Origin: Oscillospiraceae bacterium
Lineage (GTDB): Bacteria; Bacillota; Clostridia; Oscillospirales; Acutalibacteraceae
Direction of reading: 5' to 3'
Assembly: GCA_015065935.1 (NCBI GenBank)
Contig: SVPI01000004.1
Location: forward strand, 32,930-96,929
Length of the DNA: 64,000 nt
In this document: positions 7,859-17,052 of the stretch, piece by piece
Layout: every line of letters starts with the position of its first letter
How positions within the stretch are numbered: the stretch's first letter is position 1
Made by a program: the position numbers and the translations under genes
Notes under the pieces: model-generated
The model's input: only the letters and a program-made list of their open reading frames with translations
Databases searched by the model: none
What the model was told of the DNA's origin: nothing

Positions 7859-8551
7859 TTACAGTCCTTTTAAAACTTTAAGGGTGGCAAGTGACATCGA
7901 CACATCACTTACCGAAACGGTTTCACGATAAATGTCTGCGGCACTGTCCCCTGCATCATCGGAAATTTGGCGAAGGGAAACAAAGGGAATTCCTGCCATT
8001 TTGCAGACATCACATACGGCGGCAGTTTCCATATCACAGGCAATGGCGCCGTAATCATCACGGAGTTTATCACGAAGGGCCGAATTGCTTACAAAGCAGT
8101 CACCTGTAGCGAAAACACCCTCAAAAATTCCTGCAAAATGCTTTTTAAATTCGCCGAGCAAAAATTCATCTGCCTTTAAAACAGGGTCGCAGTTTCTTCT
8201 TTTTTGGCAGGGCTCATAACCAATAGGGGTTAAATCAAAATCGTGCTCGAAAAAGCCTGTGCCAAGCACAAGCTCACCCTTTTTAACCCTTGAAATAGCG
8301 CCCGAAAAGCCAAAGTTAAAAACTGCCTCGCAGTTGTTTTGAGCAAGCATTGCGGCACCTGCCGCCGCCGCAACCTTGCCAATTCCTGTGTAAACCGACA
8401 GCACCTGAATGCCATTTTCAAGGGTAAAGCTGTGGCAAAGCATATTAAGTTTTCGCTCTTCTTTAGGATTATACTGGGCTGCCGCTTCAATAAGGGGGAA
8501 ATACTCCACATCATCGGCAACCAGAATTCCTATTTTTTTATAAGCACTCAT
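7859..8551 (-). CDS. 5'-methylthioadenosine/S-adenosylhomocysteine nucleosidase family protein
   Basis: Predicted nucleosidase or phosphorylase of the PNP/UDP family that clears MTA and SAH. The 230 residues include VYTGIGKVAAAAGAAML, NFGFSGAIS (phosphate/ribose loop), ATGDCFVSN, DMETAAVCDVC (the Glu binding the ribose hydroxyls) and SDDAGDSA (the Asp acting at the base). I chose the ATG at 8549-8551 (MSAYKK) because AAGGGGA lies 5 bases upstream; a longer in-frame form has no ribosome site. It follows the zinc-ribbon gene with almost no gap. Futalosine hydrolase or another nucleosidase is possible. Confidence 0.82.
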   Translation of the reverse strand: MSAYKKIGILVADDVEYFPLIEAAAQYNPKEERKLNMLCHSFTLENGIQVLSVYTGIGKVAAAAGAAMLAQNNCEAVFNFGFSGAISRVKKGELVLGTGFFEHDFDLTPIGYEPCQKRRNCDPVLKADEFLLGEFKKHFAGIFEGVFATGDCFVSNSALRDKLRDDYGAIACDMETAAVCDVCKMAGIPFVSLRQISDDAGDSAADIYRETVSVSDVSMSLATLKVLKGL

Positions 8552-8552
8552 A

Positions 8553-8939
8553 TTATTCCCCTTGGGTTTCCTCATAAATCAGTTTTTCACCGCAATAGTT
8601 ACAGAAAACCGAGGTTTTTTCAATTGCTGCTGAGCATTTGGGGCAAATGCGCTTGTTTTTAAGCTGAGCAAGCTCCTTTTTTGCCTCCTCAATCTCTGCG
8701 ATTTTTGTGGTGATATCGGCAGCAGCAGCCTTTAACTCCTCGTTTTCGGTGCCATTTACCTCAATTGCCTTATAGGCTGCCTTACCAAGGGCGTTATAGG
8801 CCTTTTCAAGGCGGCTTTCCATTGTGGCAATGTCAAAGCGCTGTTTACCGGCACTTACTACCTCACCTGTTTTTTTACAGGCTACATCAAAAACCTCTTT
8901 TGCCTTGTCAAAAATTTCGTTGTCAAAAATATTATCCAT
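8553..8939 (-). CDS. Small coiled-coil protein with C-terminal zinc ribbon
   Basis: I do not recognise a named family. The 128 residues are mainly helical and charged (about 1-95, with KIAEIEEAKKELAQLKNK as a probable coiled coil) and end in a zinc ribbon with two CxxC-type pairs (ICPKCSAAIEKTSVFCNYCG). No signal peptide or membrane segment. I chose ATG 8939, preceded by AAGGAG at 8 bases, over an upstream GTG that directly abuts that ribosome site. It sits between hemZ and the nucleosidase gene in a tightly packed operon. Confidence 0.75.
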   Translation of the reverse strand: MDNIFDNEIFDKAKEVFDVACKKTGEVVSAGKQRFDIATMESRLEKAYNALGKAAYKAIEVNGTENEELKAAAADITTKIAEIEEAKKELAQLKNKRICPKCSAAIEKTSVFCNYCGEKLIYEETQGE

Positions 8940-8993
8940 TAAAAACACTCCTTCTTGTGTTTAATTTTATCATAATAATTGGTTTCTTTCAAG

Positions 8994-10460
8994 TCACCCG
9001 CCGTATTGCTCATAAAACTCGGTTATTCCGCTTTTTCGCTTGGCCAGCTCATCATAACGAGAAATATATTCATAGGGGTACTTGAAATTAAAAATTCGTG
9101 AAATTTCGGGGCCGTTTGGACTTTTAAGCTTGGTTACAGCCGAAGCGCCAACGCCTAAAATTGTGTGGGTTTCATCCATAATATAAACATTATAAAGGCT
9201 TTCATAGCCCTTTTTGGCATAGCCCACATTTTCAAGATTTCCAACAGTTTTACTCTGCCGATACATATAATATGGCAAAATCCCCTTTTCGGTTAAGGCT
9301 TTCCTTGCGTATTCCACCATAGTTTCGGCAGTTTTACCGCTCTTAACTGTATGTAAAACGCCCTGCGCAGTTAAATCAGATGCTCTTTTCATTGCAAGGG
9401 AATGCACAGTTATGCTCTCGGGGGAAAGGGCAAGCAGTTTATCTACCGTTTCCTTAAAGCTTTCTGCAGTGTCGCCGGGTAGCCCTGCAATAAGGTCCAT
9501 ATTTATATTATTAAAGCCCATTTGCCTTGCAAGATTAAAGGCATCCACCACCATTTTAGCCGTGTGATTTCGGCCAATGGTTTTAAGCACCTCATCGTTC
9601 ATTGTTTGAGGATTTATGCTAATTCTCGAAATGTTATGCTTTTTAAGAACTCCCAGCATCTCATCATTTACCGTGTCGGGGCGGCCTGCCTCAACAGTGA
9701 ATTCGAGAACCTCTGATAAATCAAAATTCTCCTCCACTGCCGAGAGAATTTCATCCATTTGGGCGGGCTCAATGCTTGTGGGGGTGCCACCGCCCATATA
9801 AACGGTTTTAAGCTTTAAATTACATTCCTTTGCGATTTTAGCCGTTTGCTCAATTTCTTTACACAAAAGCTTAACATAATCGGGCACTAGCTTTTTAGCC
9901 TGTGCAATAGAGTGGGAAACAAAGGAGCAATAGGCGCACCTTGTGGGACAAAAGGGAATGGAAATGTAAAGACTAAACCAGTCTTTTTCCGATTTGTTTA
10001 TAATTTCCTCTTCGGTGCCAAAGGTTTCCTCACAAAGGGAAATTTTATTTTGTGACACTGCCAGTTCGTTGCTGAAATATTTTATTGTTTCCGCCTTGCC
10101 TTGCTTTCGGCAAAGGTTTGCAAAAAGCTTGGCCGGGCGAACGCCTGTTAAAATACCCCAGCTTGATTTATAGCCTGTAAGGCGGCAAAAGCATTTGAAA
10201 AGGCACTGAGCAAGTTTTAATTCCTTTGTTTTTTCATCGCTTTCAAAGGGAATTTCCTCGCTAAATGCGGCAGTTTCCCCCGAAAGGCAAAGCTCGGCAC
10301 TGCAAACAAGGCTCTGCCCTGCTTCTTTAATTTCGGCAAGGGCATAGTTTTTGCCGGTAACCTTTTCGCTTACAATATTTATTTTTTCAAAGGGCAGAAA
10401 AATTCTGCACAGCTTTTCAAGCTCATACTTAAAATCATTGCCTAAAAGAATAAGTTCCAT
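8994..10460 (-). CDS. hemZ: Coproporphyrinogen III dehydrogenase-like radical SAM enzyme HemZ
   Basis: Radical SAM protein of the HemN/HemZ group (oxygen-independent decarboxylation of coproporphyrinogen III, or a related heme-handling role as in HemW). The 488 residues have an N-terminal HemZ-specific region of about 150 residues, then the cluster motif PFCPTRCAYCSF (CxxxCxxC), YMGGGTPTS (SAM-binding), EAGRPDT and a HemN C-terminal part. No other heme-synthesis gene is in the window, so the physiological role is uncertain. It starts 2 bp after the MBL hydrolase stop. Confidence 0.87.
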   Translation of the reverse strand: MELILLGNDFKYELEKLCRIFLPFEKINIVSEKVTGKNYALAEIKEAGQSLVCSAELCLSGETAAFSEEIPFESDEKTKELKLAQCLFKCFCRLTGYKSSWGILTGVRPAKLFANLCRKQGKAETIKYFSNELAVSQNKISLCEETFGTEEEIINKSEKDWFSLYISIPFCPTRCAYCSFVSHSIAQAKKLVPDYVKLLCKEIEQTAKIAKECNLKLKTVYMGGGTPTSIEPAQMDEILSAVEENFDLSEVLEFTVEAGRPDTVNDEMLGVLKKHNISRISINPQTMNDEVLKTIGRNHTAKMVVDAFNLARQMGFNNINMDLIAGLPGDTAESFKETVDKLLALSPESITVHSLAMKRASDLTAQGVLHTVKSGKTAETMVEYARKALTEKGILPYYMYRQSKTVGNLENVGYAKKGYESLYNVYIMDETHTILGVGASAVTKLKSPNGPEISRIFNFKYPYEYISRYDELAKRKSGITEFYEQYGG

Positions 10461-10462
10461 TT

Positions 10463-11071
10463 TTAAACCCTAGATAAATACATATTTTGTCTTTTTTCAG
10501 CCGAAAGGGTGGTTTCCTCGCCGTGACCTGCGAAAATTTTGTAATCACCCGAAAGGTTTTTAAGCCTTTTAAGGGAGGTAATCATTTTCTTTGCATCACT
10601 GCGGGGAAAATCGGTACGACCAATAGAGCCCTCAAAAAGGGTGTCCCCTGTTAATAAAATATTGCCTGTTTCAAAACAGCAAGAGCCTTTTGTGTGACCC
10701 GGGGTGTGAATAACCTTAAGTGTTATATCCCCCACACTAATTTCATCCCCATCCTCGAAGGTTTTATCGGGCGAAAATGGCGTGAGTGTTTGCCCAAAAA
10801 GGGCGCAAAGGGTGAAATGAGGGTACAAAAGGCACTCCTCATCACACTTATGAATAAGGATTTTAGCCCCTGTTTTCTCCCTTACAAGGGCGGCATCTTT
10901 TATGTGGTCAAAATGACCGTGGGTTAAAACTACAGCCCTATGCTCTATTCCCGAACGGTTTAAAAGCGCCGCTATTTCAGGGGTAAACTCATAAGGGTCA
11001 ATAACCACAGCGGAGGACTCGGTTAAAAGAACATAGGTGTTACAGTATGTGGTAAATTTCCTAATTTCCAT
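10463..11071 (-). CDS. MBL-fold metallo-hydrolase (glyoxalase II-like)
   Basis: Predicted zinc hydrolase of the metallo-beta-lactamase fold. The 202 residues contain the metal motif [12 protein letters not shown] (HxHxDH), [10 protein letters not shown] (third His), [18 protein letters not shown] (bridging Asp) and [10 protein letters not shown] (last His), with spacing like small glyoxalase-II or YcbL proteins. The substrate is unknown. Its start overlaps the end of the dtd reading frame by 11 bases (11061-11071), an arrangement typical of a coupled operon. Confidence 0.87.
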   Translation of the reverse strand: MEIRKFTTYCNTYVLLTESSAVVIDPYEFTPEIAALLNRSGIEHRAVVLTHGHFDHIKDAALVREKTGAKILIHKCDEECLLYPHFTLCALFGQTLTPFSPDKTFEDGDEISVGDITLKVIHTPGHTKGSCCFETGNILLTGDTLFEGSIGRTDFPRSDAKKMITSLKRLKNLSGDYKIFAGHGEETTLSAEKRQNMYLSRV

Positions 11072-11527
11072 TTTTCTTTACCCAAATGTCGGTGTCGAGA
11101 ATAATGGTGACAGGGCCATCGCCCTCCATTGACACCTTCATATCGGCGCCAAACTCCCCTGTTTGCACCTTTTTAACGCCGTTTTTAACTAGTTCTCGGC
11201 AGAAAAACTCATAAGCCTGTTGGCTTCATTCGGCTCCATTGCGTGGGCAAAGGAGGGGCGGTTGCCCTTTTTGGTATCGGCACAAAGGGTGAAATTGGAA
11301 ACCACCAGGGTCTGCCCGCCAATATCAAGAAGGGATAGGTTCATTTTATCGTTTTCATCGGTAAAAACCCTAAGGTCGCTCACCTTTCTTGCCAAAAGGG
11401 TTGCCTCAGCCTCACTGTCGGCCTCGCCGACACCAAGAAGCACCAAAAAACCTTTTTCAATTTTTCCTACGGTTTTATTTTCCACCGTAACGGCAGAAAA
11501 GTTAACCCGCTGAATTATTGCTTTCAT
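11061..11527 (-). pseudogene. dtd: D-aminoacyl-tRNA deacylase, interrupted by a one-base frameshift
   Basis: Dtd removes D-amino acids from mischarged tRNA. The first 106 codons are normal: MKAIIQRVNFSAVTVENKTV, FLVLLGVGEAD, the catalytic-region VSNFTLCADTKKGNRPSF, and then PNEANRL. At about 11211-11214 the frame breaks and a stop follows six codons later. In the next frame the family C-terminus continues ([13 protein letters not shown], then [20 protein letters not shown] and a stop at 11061-11063). Restoring one T in CTTATGAG gives an intact protein of about 155 residues, the normal size. All key residues are otherwise conserved, so this is either a very recent mutation or a sequencing/assembly error. 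Confidence 0.85.
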
Positions 11528-11543
11528 ATTTTAAAACACCAAC

Positions 11544-13748
11544 TTACTGTGTCATTCGGTCAACACTAAACACGCCGTGAATTTTCTCAAGGCGGGAAAT
11601 AATGTTTTTAAGGTGCTCAACGCTTTCGGCACTAACCGTTATATTAACAACGCAGTTGCCGTTTTTAACCTGTCGGGCATTAATAGCGTGAAGCGGCACC
11701 CTTAAATTGTAAATAACGGTTGTAACATCAAGAAGCATTCCCTCGCGGTCAACTCCCATAATTTGGAGTGAGGAGGTAAAGTTATCCCTTTGACCCCCTG
11801 CCCAGTGGGCATTGAGCCAGCGGTCGGGCTCGGTAGCTAAAGATAAATCCCTTGGTACATTGTTACAATCTCTTTTATGAATTGAAACGCCGTGACCGCG
11901 GGTGATAAAGCCAACAATTTCATCGCCCGGCAGCGGTGTACAGCATTTTGAAAATTTAATAAGGCAATTGTCAATGCCCTCAACAATAACACCATCGGAA
12001 GATTTTGCAGTTTTAGGCTTAATAACGGCGGAAGCCGCAATGGGAGCCTTGGCCTTTGACTGCTTATTAAATTCATCCTTAAGGCGGGGCATAATTTTAG
12101 ATAAAGTTATACCGCCGTAGCCGATAGCGGCATAAAAATCCTCAATGTTATCGAGCTTTTGCTTTTTAAAGGCACTCTCTAACAGTTCCAGCACCAAATC
12201 ATCGGAAATATTAAGACCCCACTGTTTAAGCTCACGCTCAAACTCAGCCTTTCCGGTCACAATGTTTTCGGGTCTCTTTTCCTTTTTAAACCAGCTTCTT
12301 ATTTTGGATTTTGCCTGACCTGTAACGGCAATTTTAAGCCAATCACGGCTGGGGCCGCGGCCTGCCTGATTAGAGGTTAATATTTCAATAATTTCGCCTG
12401 TTTCAATAACATGGTTAATGGGAACAATTTTTCCGTCAACCTTAGCGCCCACCATTTTAATACCAACGGCAGAGTGAATAGCAAAGGCAAAGTCAACAAT
12501 AGTAGCGCCAACAGGCAGGTTAATAACATCGCCCTTGGGGGTAACTGCGAAAACATCCTCAGGGGCTAAATCCACCTTAATGGTGCTTATAATATCGGTA
12601 GCATCCTCAGATTCCTGCTGTGAATCAATAAGCTGGCGAATCCAGGCGAGGCGCTCCTCCATTTTTGTGTTATTTTCGGTTATGCCCTCTTTATATTTCC
12701 AGTGGGCCGCAATTCCGAATTCTGCGGTGTGGTGCATATCCCAGGTGCGAATTTGAATTTCAAAGGGAACACCCTCGCGGGAAATAACCGTTGTATGAAG
12801 GGACTGATACATATTGGGCTTAGGGGTTGAAATATAGTCCTTAAAACGGTTAGGTATAGGCCTAAACATATCGTGCATAATGCCGAGAATGTTATAGCAG
12901 TCGGTTACTGTATTTGTGATAATTCGAATGGCGTAAATATCATAAATTTCATCAAAATCCTTGCCCTGAACATACATTTTACGGTAAATTCCATTAATGG
13001 ATTTTACCCTGCCCTGAAAGGTAACGCTGGCGCCCGAAAGGTTCTCCCCCAGGCGCTCCTCAACGCGGGCGCGAATTTCCTTTATAATTTCTTCTCTTTC
13101 GTGCTTTTTAATTTTTAATAGGTTTTCAATTTCGCCGTAAGCCACAGGGTCAAGGTAGAAAAGGGCTCTGTCCTCAAGCTCCTCTTTAACAGCACGGATA
13201 CCGAGCCTGTGTGCAATAGGGGCGTAAACCTCCATTGTTTCAAGGGCAACATCTCTGCGCTTTTGCTCAGGCATTGCATCAAGGGTGCGCATATTGTGAA
13301 GGCGGTCGGCAAGTTTAATAACAATAACGCGAATGTCCTTAGCCATTGCAACAAGCATTTTTCTAAGGCTTTCGGCCTGCTGCTGTTCCTTAGTGGAAAA
13401 GAAAATTCGACCGATTTTGGTTACACCATCAACAATTAGGGCAACCTCCTCGCCAAAGCTTTCCTCAATTTCCTCAAGAGCTATGGGGGTGTCCTCAACA
13501 ACATCGTGCAAAAGGGCAGCGGCAATAGACTGGCTGTCCATTCCAAGGGAAATAATTATTTCGCAAACGTGGAAGGGGTGAAAATAATATGCTTCACCTG
13601 AAGAGCGCAACTGGCCCTCATGGGCGTTAACACACCATTCAAAGGCGCGGCGAATAAGGGCATAATCATAGGTCCTGCCCTCTTTTTCGGCTGTTTTCAT
13701 TTGATTTTCAAGGAGTTGATAGTTTTTCTCATAATCCTCTTTAAGCAT
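11544..13748 (-). CDS. relA: Bifunctional (p)ppGpp synthetase/hydrolase, RelA/SpoT family
   Basis: Makes and degrades the stringent-response alarmone. The 734 residues have the complete long-RSH layout: an HD hydrolase domain (HPFHVCEIIISLG, LLHDVVEDTP and LADRLHNMRTL, residues about 60-155), the synthetase domain (about 240-370, with YDIYAIRII and EIQIRTWDMHHTAEFG), TGS (DVFAVTPKGDVINLPVGAT), a helical/zinc-finger region with CCTPLPGD and a C-terminal ACT domain. The intact HDxxED motif supports hydrolase activity. ATG 13748 is preferred, with AGGTGA 6 bases upstream; it overlaps the recJ stop. Confidence 0.95.
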   Translation of the reverse strand: MLKEDYEKNYQLLENQMKTAEKEGRTYDYALIRRAFEWCVNAHEGQLRSSGEAYYFHPFHVCEIIISLGMDSQSIAAALLHDVVEDTPIALEEIEESFGEEVALIVDGVTKIGRIFFSTKEQQQAESLRKMLVAMAKDIRVIVIKLADRLHNMRTLDAMPEQKRRDVALETMEVYAPIAHRLGIRAVKEELEDRALFYLDPVAYGEIENLLKIKKHEREEIIKEIRARVEERLGENLSGASVTFQGRVKSINGIYRKMYVQGKDFDEIYDIYAIRIITNTVTDCYNILGIMHDMFRPIPNRFKDYISTPKPNMYQSLHTTVISREGVPFEIQIRTWDMHHTAEFGIAAHWKYKEGITENNTKMEERLAWIRQLIDSQQESEDATDIISTIKVDLAPEDVFAVTPKGDVINLPVGATIVDFAFAIHSAVGIKMVGAKVDGKIVPINHVIETGEIIEILTSNQAGRGPSRDWLKIAVTGQAKSKIRSWFKKEKRPENIVTGKAEFERELKQWGLNISDDLVLELLESAFKKQKLDNIEDFYAAIGYGGITLSKIMPRLKDEFNKQSKAKAPIAASAVIKPKTAKSSDGVIVEGIDNCLIKFSKCCTPLPGDEIVGFITRGHGVSIHKRDCNNVPRDLSLATEPDRWLNAHWAGGQRDNFTSSLQIMGVDREGMLLDVTTVIYNLRVPLHAINARQVKNGNCVVNITVSAESVEHLKNIISRLEKIHGVFSVDRMTQ

Positions 13749-15771
13749 TATTTTCACCTGCCTTTCTTAAAATTTGTGCATTCATTAAATCGGTTTTAGG
13801 GGCGTTTTTTACGGTGCTCAACCTTAAAACACCATCGGTTTCACTACCGCTTAAAAGGGATAACTCCAGAAGGGCATCAATAGCCACCTGAGTTTTAAAG
13901 TGGGATAGTGCCGGGTAAAGCTTTTGTTTAAGCTTTTCGGCTGAAATTGTGCCCTGCATAACGGTTTTATAAACAATACCAACCTCATCACGGGTGGGAT
14001 TTATAGGTGAAAAATCCGCATTTTTTCCGGCTTTCAGTTCATCATAAAGCGCCTGGCACCTAAAATATTCCTCTTCCTTTAGGTCACTTAAGCGAATGCC
14101 CTTAACGAACACTGAAAGATTTTCTTCACCACCGAAAACATTTATATCGAGGGTTACGGCAAGGTCTAGTGTATCGCCCTCGGAAAAGGGGAATTTATCC
14201 TGTGTAACACCAAAAAGCAAGCACTGGAATGAAGAGGCCTCCTTCGAAAATAAAAGGCGTAAATGCTTGCCGTTTGCAATTGGTGTTATGCGGTTTAAAA
14301 CTACGTTGCAAAGGGCAAAAACAGGCTGCGGATTTCCCATTCCAAAGGGTTCCAGCGCCTTTATGTTTTCAGCAAGGGAAATACTAAGTGCCGCAGGATT
14401 TAAGCGGCAGTCAAGCTCAAGTGTTGGCACTGCCTGCTGCTGCAAAGTTTCGGCAAAGTCGTTAATCCTTTGTCTGAAAACATCAATATTTTCGGTTTTA
14501 AGGGTAACACCGCAGGCCAGGGCGTGACCGCCAAACTGCACCGTTAAATGGGATGCAAAATTAACGGCATCAAAAAGCTGGAAGCCGTTAAAACTCCTGC
14601 CGGAGCCAAAGGCAAGGTCATTTTCAACCGTTAAAACAATGGCAGGCTTGCCATAAAATTCGCACAGCTTTCCTGCAACAATGCCAACAACACCACTGTG
14701 CCAGTTTTCACCCTGCACAACAATTATCCTTTGGTGATTATACCCATTATTCTCAATTATTTTTACCGCTTCGGCAAAAATTTTTCTTTCTTTTTCCTGC
14801 CTTGCACCGTTCTCCCTATCAAGGGTGTCGGATACGGTGAGGGCATCCTTAATATCCTGTGAAAGCAACAGTTCAACCGCACGCTTTGCGTCGCCCATTC
14901 TGCCGGCCGCGTTAATTCTGGGCACCACGGAAAAGGCAATCTTTTCACTTGTTACGGCATCGCGGCCGACCCCTGAAATTTGGAGCAGTGCCGAAATGCC
15001 CTTGCGAAGCTTTTTAGAATATTTCAAAACCCTTAGGCACATTTTAACAATGCTTCGGTTATCCCCTGTGAGGGGCATAACATCGCCAACGGTGCCAATG
15101 CCCACAAGGTCGGCATAGCGTGGCAACAGCTGTTCGGCAGGCTTTTCCTCCATTGCGCAAACCAACTTAAATGCAACGGTAACACCGCAAATGCTTTTAA
15201 AGGTTGAGGGGCAATCTTCTCGGTGGGGGTCAACAACGGCTGCGGCGGCAGGCAAAACCTCCTGTGGCAAATGGTGGTCGGTAACCACAACGGTCATACC
15301 AAGGGAATTTGCAAGCTCTATTTCTTTAACGGCGGCAATGCCGTTATCAACGGTAATAATGGTGCCAACGCCCTTATCATAAAGCGCCTTAACCGATTCC
15401 TCGTGCATTCCGTAGCCCTCGGTAATACGGTCGGGAATATAATAAATAACCCTGGCTCCCCTGCTACTTAAATAGTCAACAAGAAGCGCTGTGGCGGTAA
15501 CACCATCACAGTCATAATCGCCGTAAACCGCAATTAAATCATCATTTTCAATAGACTGATTTACAATTTGTGCCGCTTTTTCTATATCGGCAAGCTCTCT
15601 ATAATCGGAAATGTTGGGCTCATCGGATAGAAATTCCTCTAAGGCGGCGGCATCGGTATAGCCACGTGAGGCGGCAATGAGGGCGGTAAAAGCATCAATA
15701 TCGCACTCCTCAGCAAGGCTTTTTGCAAGCTCCTTATTGGTCTTTGCCAAAAGCCATCTTTTCATCGCCAT
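13741..15771 (-). CDS. recJ: Single-stranded-DNA-specific exonuclease RecJ
   Basis: 5'-to-3' ssDNA exonuclease of recombination and mismatch repair. The 676 residues show the DHH domain (VYGDYDCDGVTATALL, VTDHHLPQE), a connecting helix, the DHHA1 domain (QFGGHALACGVTL) and an OB domain, plus a C-terminal extension of about 120 residues that is frequent in Firmicutes. The start is ambiguous: GTG 15780, ATG 15771 and ATG 15765 lie close together. I chose 15771, with AGGCGG 8 bases upstream. A TATAAT at 15795-15800 on the minus strand could be its -10 box, but the -35 is weak. Head of the recJ-relA-dtd-MBL-hemZ operon. Confidence 0.93.
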   Translation of the reverse strand: MAMKRWLLAKTNKELAKSLAEECDIDAFTALIAASRGYTDAAALEEFLSDEPNISDYRELADIEKAAQIVNQSIENDDLIAVYGDYDCDGVTATALLVDYLSSRGARVIYYIPDRITEGYGMHEESVKALYDKGVGTIITVDNGIAAVKEIELANSLGMTVVVTDHHLPQEVLPAAAAVVDPHREDCPSTFKSICGVTVAFKLVCAMEEKPAEQLLPRYADLVGIGTVGDVMPLTGDNRSIVKMCLRVLKYSKKLRKGISALLQISGVGRDAVTSEKIAFSVVPRINAAGRMGDAKRAVELLLSQDIKDALTVSDTLDRENGARQEKERKIFAEAVKIIENNGYNHQRIIVVQGENWHSGVVGIVAGKLCEFYGKPAIVLTVENDLAFGSGRSFNGFQLFDAVNFASHLTVQFGGHALACGVTLKTENIDVFRQRINDFAETLQQQAVPTLELDCRLNPAALSISLAENIKALEPFGMGNPQPVFALCNVVLNRITPIANGKHLRLLFSKEASSFQCLLFGVTQDKFPFSEGDTLDLAVTLDINVFGGEENLSVFVKGIRLSDLKEEEYFRCQALYDELKAGKNADFSPINPTRDEVGIVYKTVMQGTISAEKLKQKLYPALSHFKTQVAIDALLELSLLSGSETDGVLRLSTVKNAPKTDLMNAQILRKAGENNA

Positions 15772-15838
15772 TTTCCTCACCGCCTTTTAAATATATTATA
15801 TCATTATAATATTACCACCAAACTAATATATTTGCAAG

Positions 15839-15868
15839 AAAAAAAGCCGCAACAAGTTGCGGCTTTTT
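15839..15868 (-). terminator. Intrinsic terminator of serC-serA
   Basis: A perfect AAAAGCCGCAAC/GTTGCGGCTTTT stem with a two-base centre lies just after the serA stop. On the minus strand it is followed by seven T. It separates the serine genes from recJ. Confidence 0.9.
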
Positions 15869-15883
15869 AAAATATTATTCAGC

Positions 15884-17047
15884 TTAAATAACGCGAACTC
15901 TGATAACGCCCTCAAGGTTTTCAATAACCTTTGCAATGGCATCAAAATCGGCTTCGCCGATATCAAGCATTGTGTAGGCATTATCACCCTTGGATTTGTT
16001 AAGCAGGTTTTCAATGTTAATGTTGTATTTACCGATTTCACTTGTAATAGCGCTCAAAATGTTAGGAATATTTTTGTGCATTACACAAATGCGCTTAATG
16101 CCGCTTCTGGGCATTGTGATTTCAGGCATATTAACGCTGTTAACAATGTTGCCGTTTTCAATGTAATCAATAAGCTGGTCGGCTGCCATTTTTGCACAGT
16201 TATCCTCAGATTCGGGGGTTGATGCACCAAGGTGAGGAATTGCAATAACACCATCTACGCCAATCATCTCATCGGTGGGGAAATCGGTAACATAGGCGGC
16301 TACCTTGCCCTCCTCAAGGGCGGCAATCATATCATCAGATTTAACTAAATCTGCGCGGGCAAAGTTAAGAACTCTAACACCGTTTTTCATTGCGGCAATG
16401 GCATTTTTATCAATAAATCCCTTTGTATCGGGAGTTAAAGGAACGTGAATTGTAATATAATCGCAGTTCTCATAAATTTCCTGTAGGCTGTCAACGTGAA
16501 TAGCGTTGTGGGTAATGCTCCAAGCGGCTTTTACCGAAAGATAGGGGTCATAGCCGTAAACCTTCATACCAAGGGCATTGGCGGCATTTGCAACAAGTGC
16601 GCCGATAGCGCCAAGACCGATAACACCAAGCTTTTTACCACGGATTTCGGGACCGACAAAGGCGCCCTTACCCTTTTCAACCATTTTGCCAACCTCAGCG
16701 CCGTTGCCCTTTAAGGTTTTTGCCCATTCAATAGCGGGAATAACGCGGCGCGAGCAGATAAGAAGACCGCCGATAACAAGCTCCTTAACAGCGTTAGCGT
16801 TAGCACCGGGGGTGTTGAAAACAACAATACCCTCGGCAGAGCAGCGCTCAATAGGAATATTGTTTGTGCCGGCACCTGCGCGAGCTATTGCCTTTAAGGT
16901 TTCGGGGAACTCGGTGTCGTGGAGGGCAGCCGAACGAACGATAGCGCCATCAGGGTTAGCAATGTTATCACCGATAGCATATTGCTCCTTATCAAAAACA
17001 TCTAGACCTGCGGCAGAAATTTTATTGTAAGTTAAAATATTATACAT
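15884..17047 (-). CDS. serA: D-3-phosphoglycerate dehydrogenase with ACT domain
   Basis: Oxidises 3-phosphoglycerate to 3-phosphohydroxypyruvate with NAD, the first step of serine synthesis. The 387 residues have a substrate domain, the Rossmann NAD domain (LGVIGLGAIGALVANAA, about 143-159), NFARADLV with the substrate Arg, IPHLGASTPESEDNC with the catalytic His, and a C-terminal ACT domain (about 315-387, with ICVMHKNIPNILSAITSEI) that could bind serine as feedback inhibitor. It is the short form without the intervening domain. It follows serC by 5 bp. Confidence 0.95.
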   Translation of the reverse strand: MYNILTYNKISAAGLDVFDKEQYAIGDNIANPDGAIVRSAALHDTEFPETLKAIARAGAGTNNIPIERCSAEGIVVFNTPGANANAVKELVIGGLLICSRRVIPAIEWAKTLKGNGAEVGKMVEKGKGAFVGPEIRGKKLGVIGLGAIGALVANAANALGMKVYGYDPYLSVKAAWSITHNAIHVDSLQEIYENCDYITIHVPLTPDTKGFIDKNAIAAMKNGVRVLNFARADLVKSDDMIAALEEGKVAAYVTDFPTDEMIGVDGVIAIPHLGASTPESEDNCAKMAADQLIDYIENGNIVNSVNMPEITMPRSGIKRICVMHKNIPNILSAITSEIGKYNINIENLLNKSKGDNAYTMLDIGEADFDAIAKVIENLEGVIRVRVI

Positions 17048-17052
17048 AAGCG

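Noticed and set aside
11189..11527. A short but complete D-aminoacyl-tRNA deacylase of 112 residues
   Set aside because: The conserved C-terminus continues in another frame just downstream; the short form ends in non-family residues.
14096..14527. Plus-strand open frame of 143 codons
   Set aside because: It lies antisense within recJ, has no family resemblance or convincing ribosome site; a shadow of the real gene.
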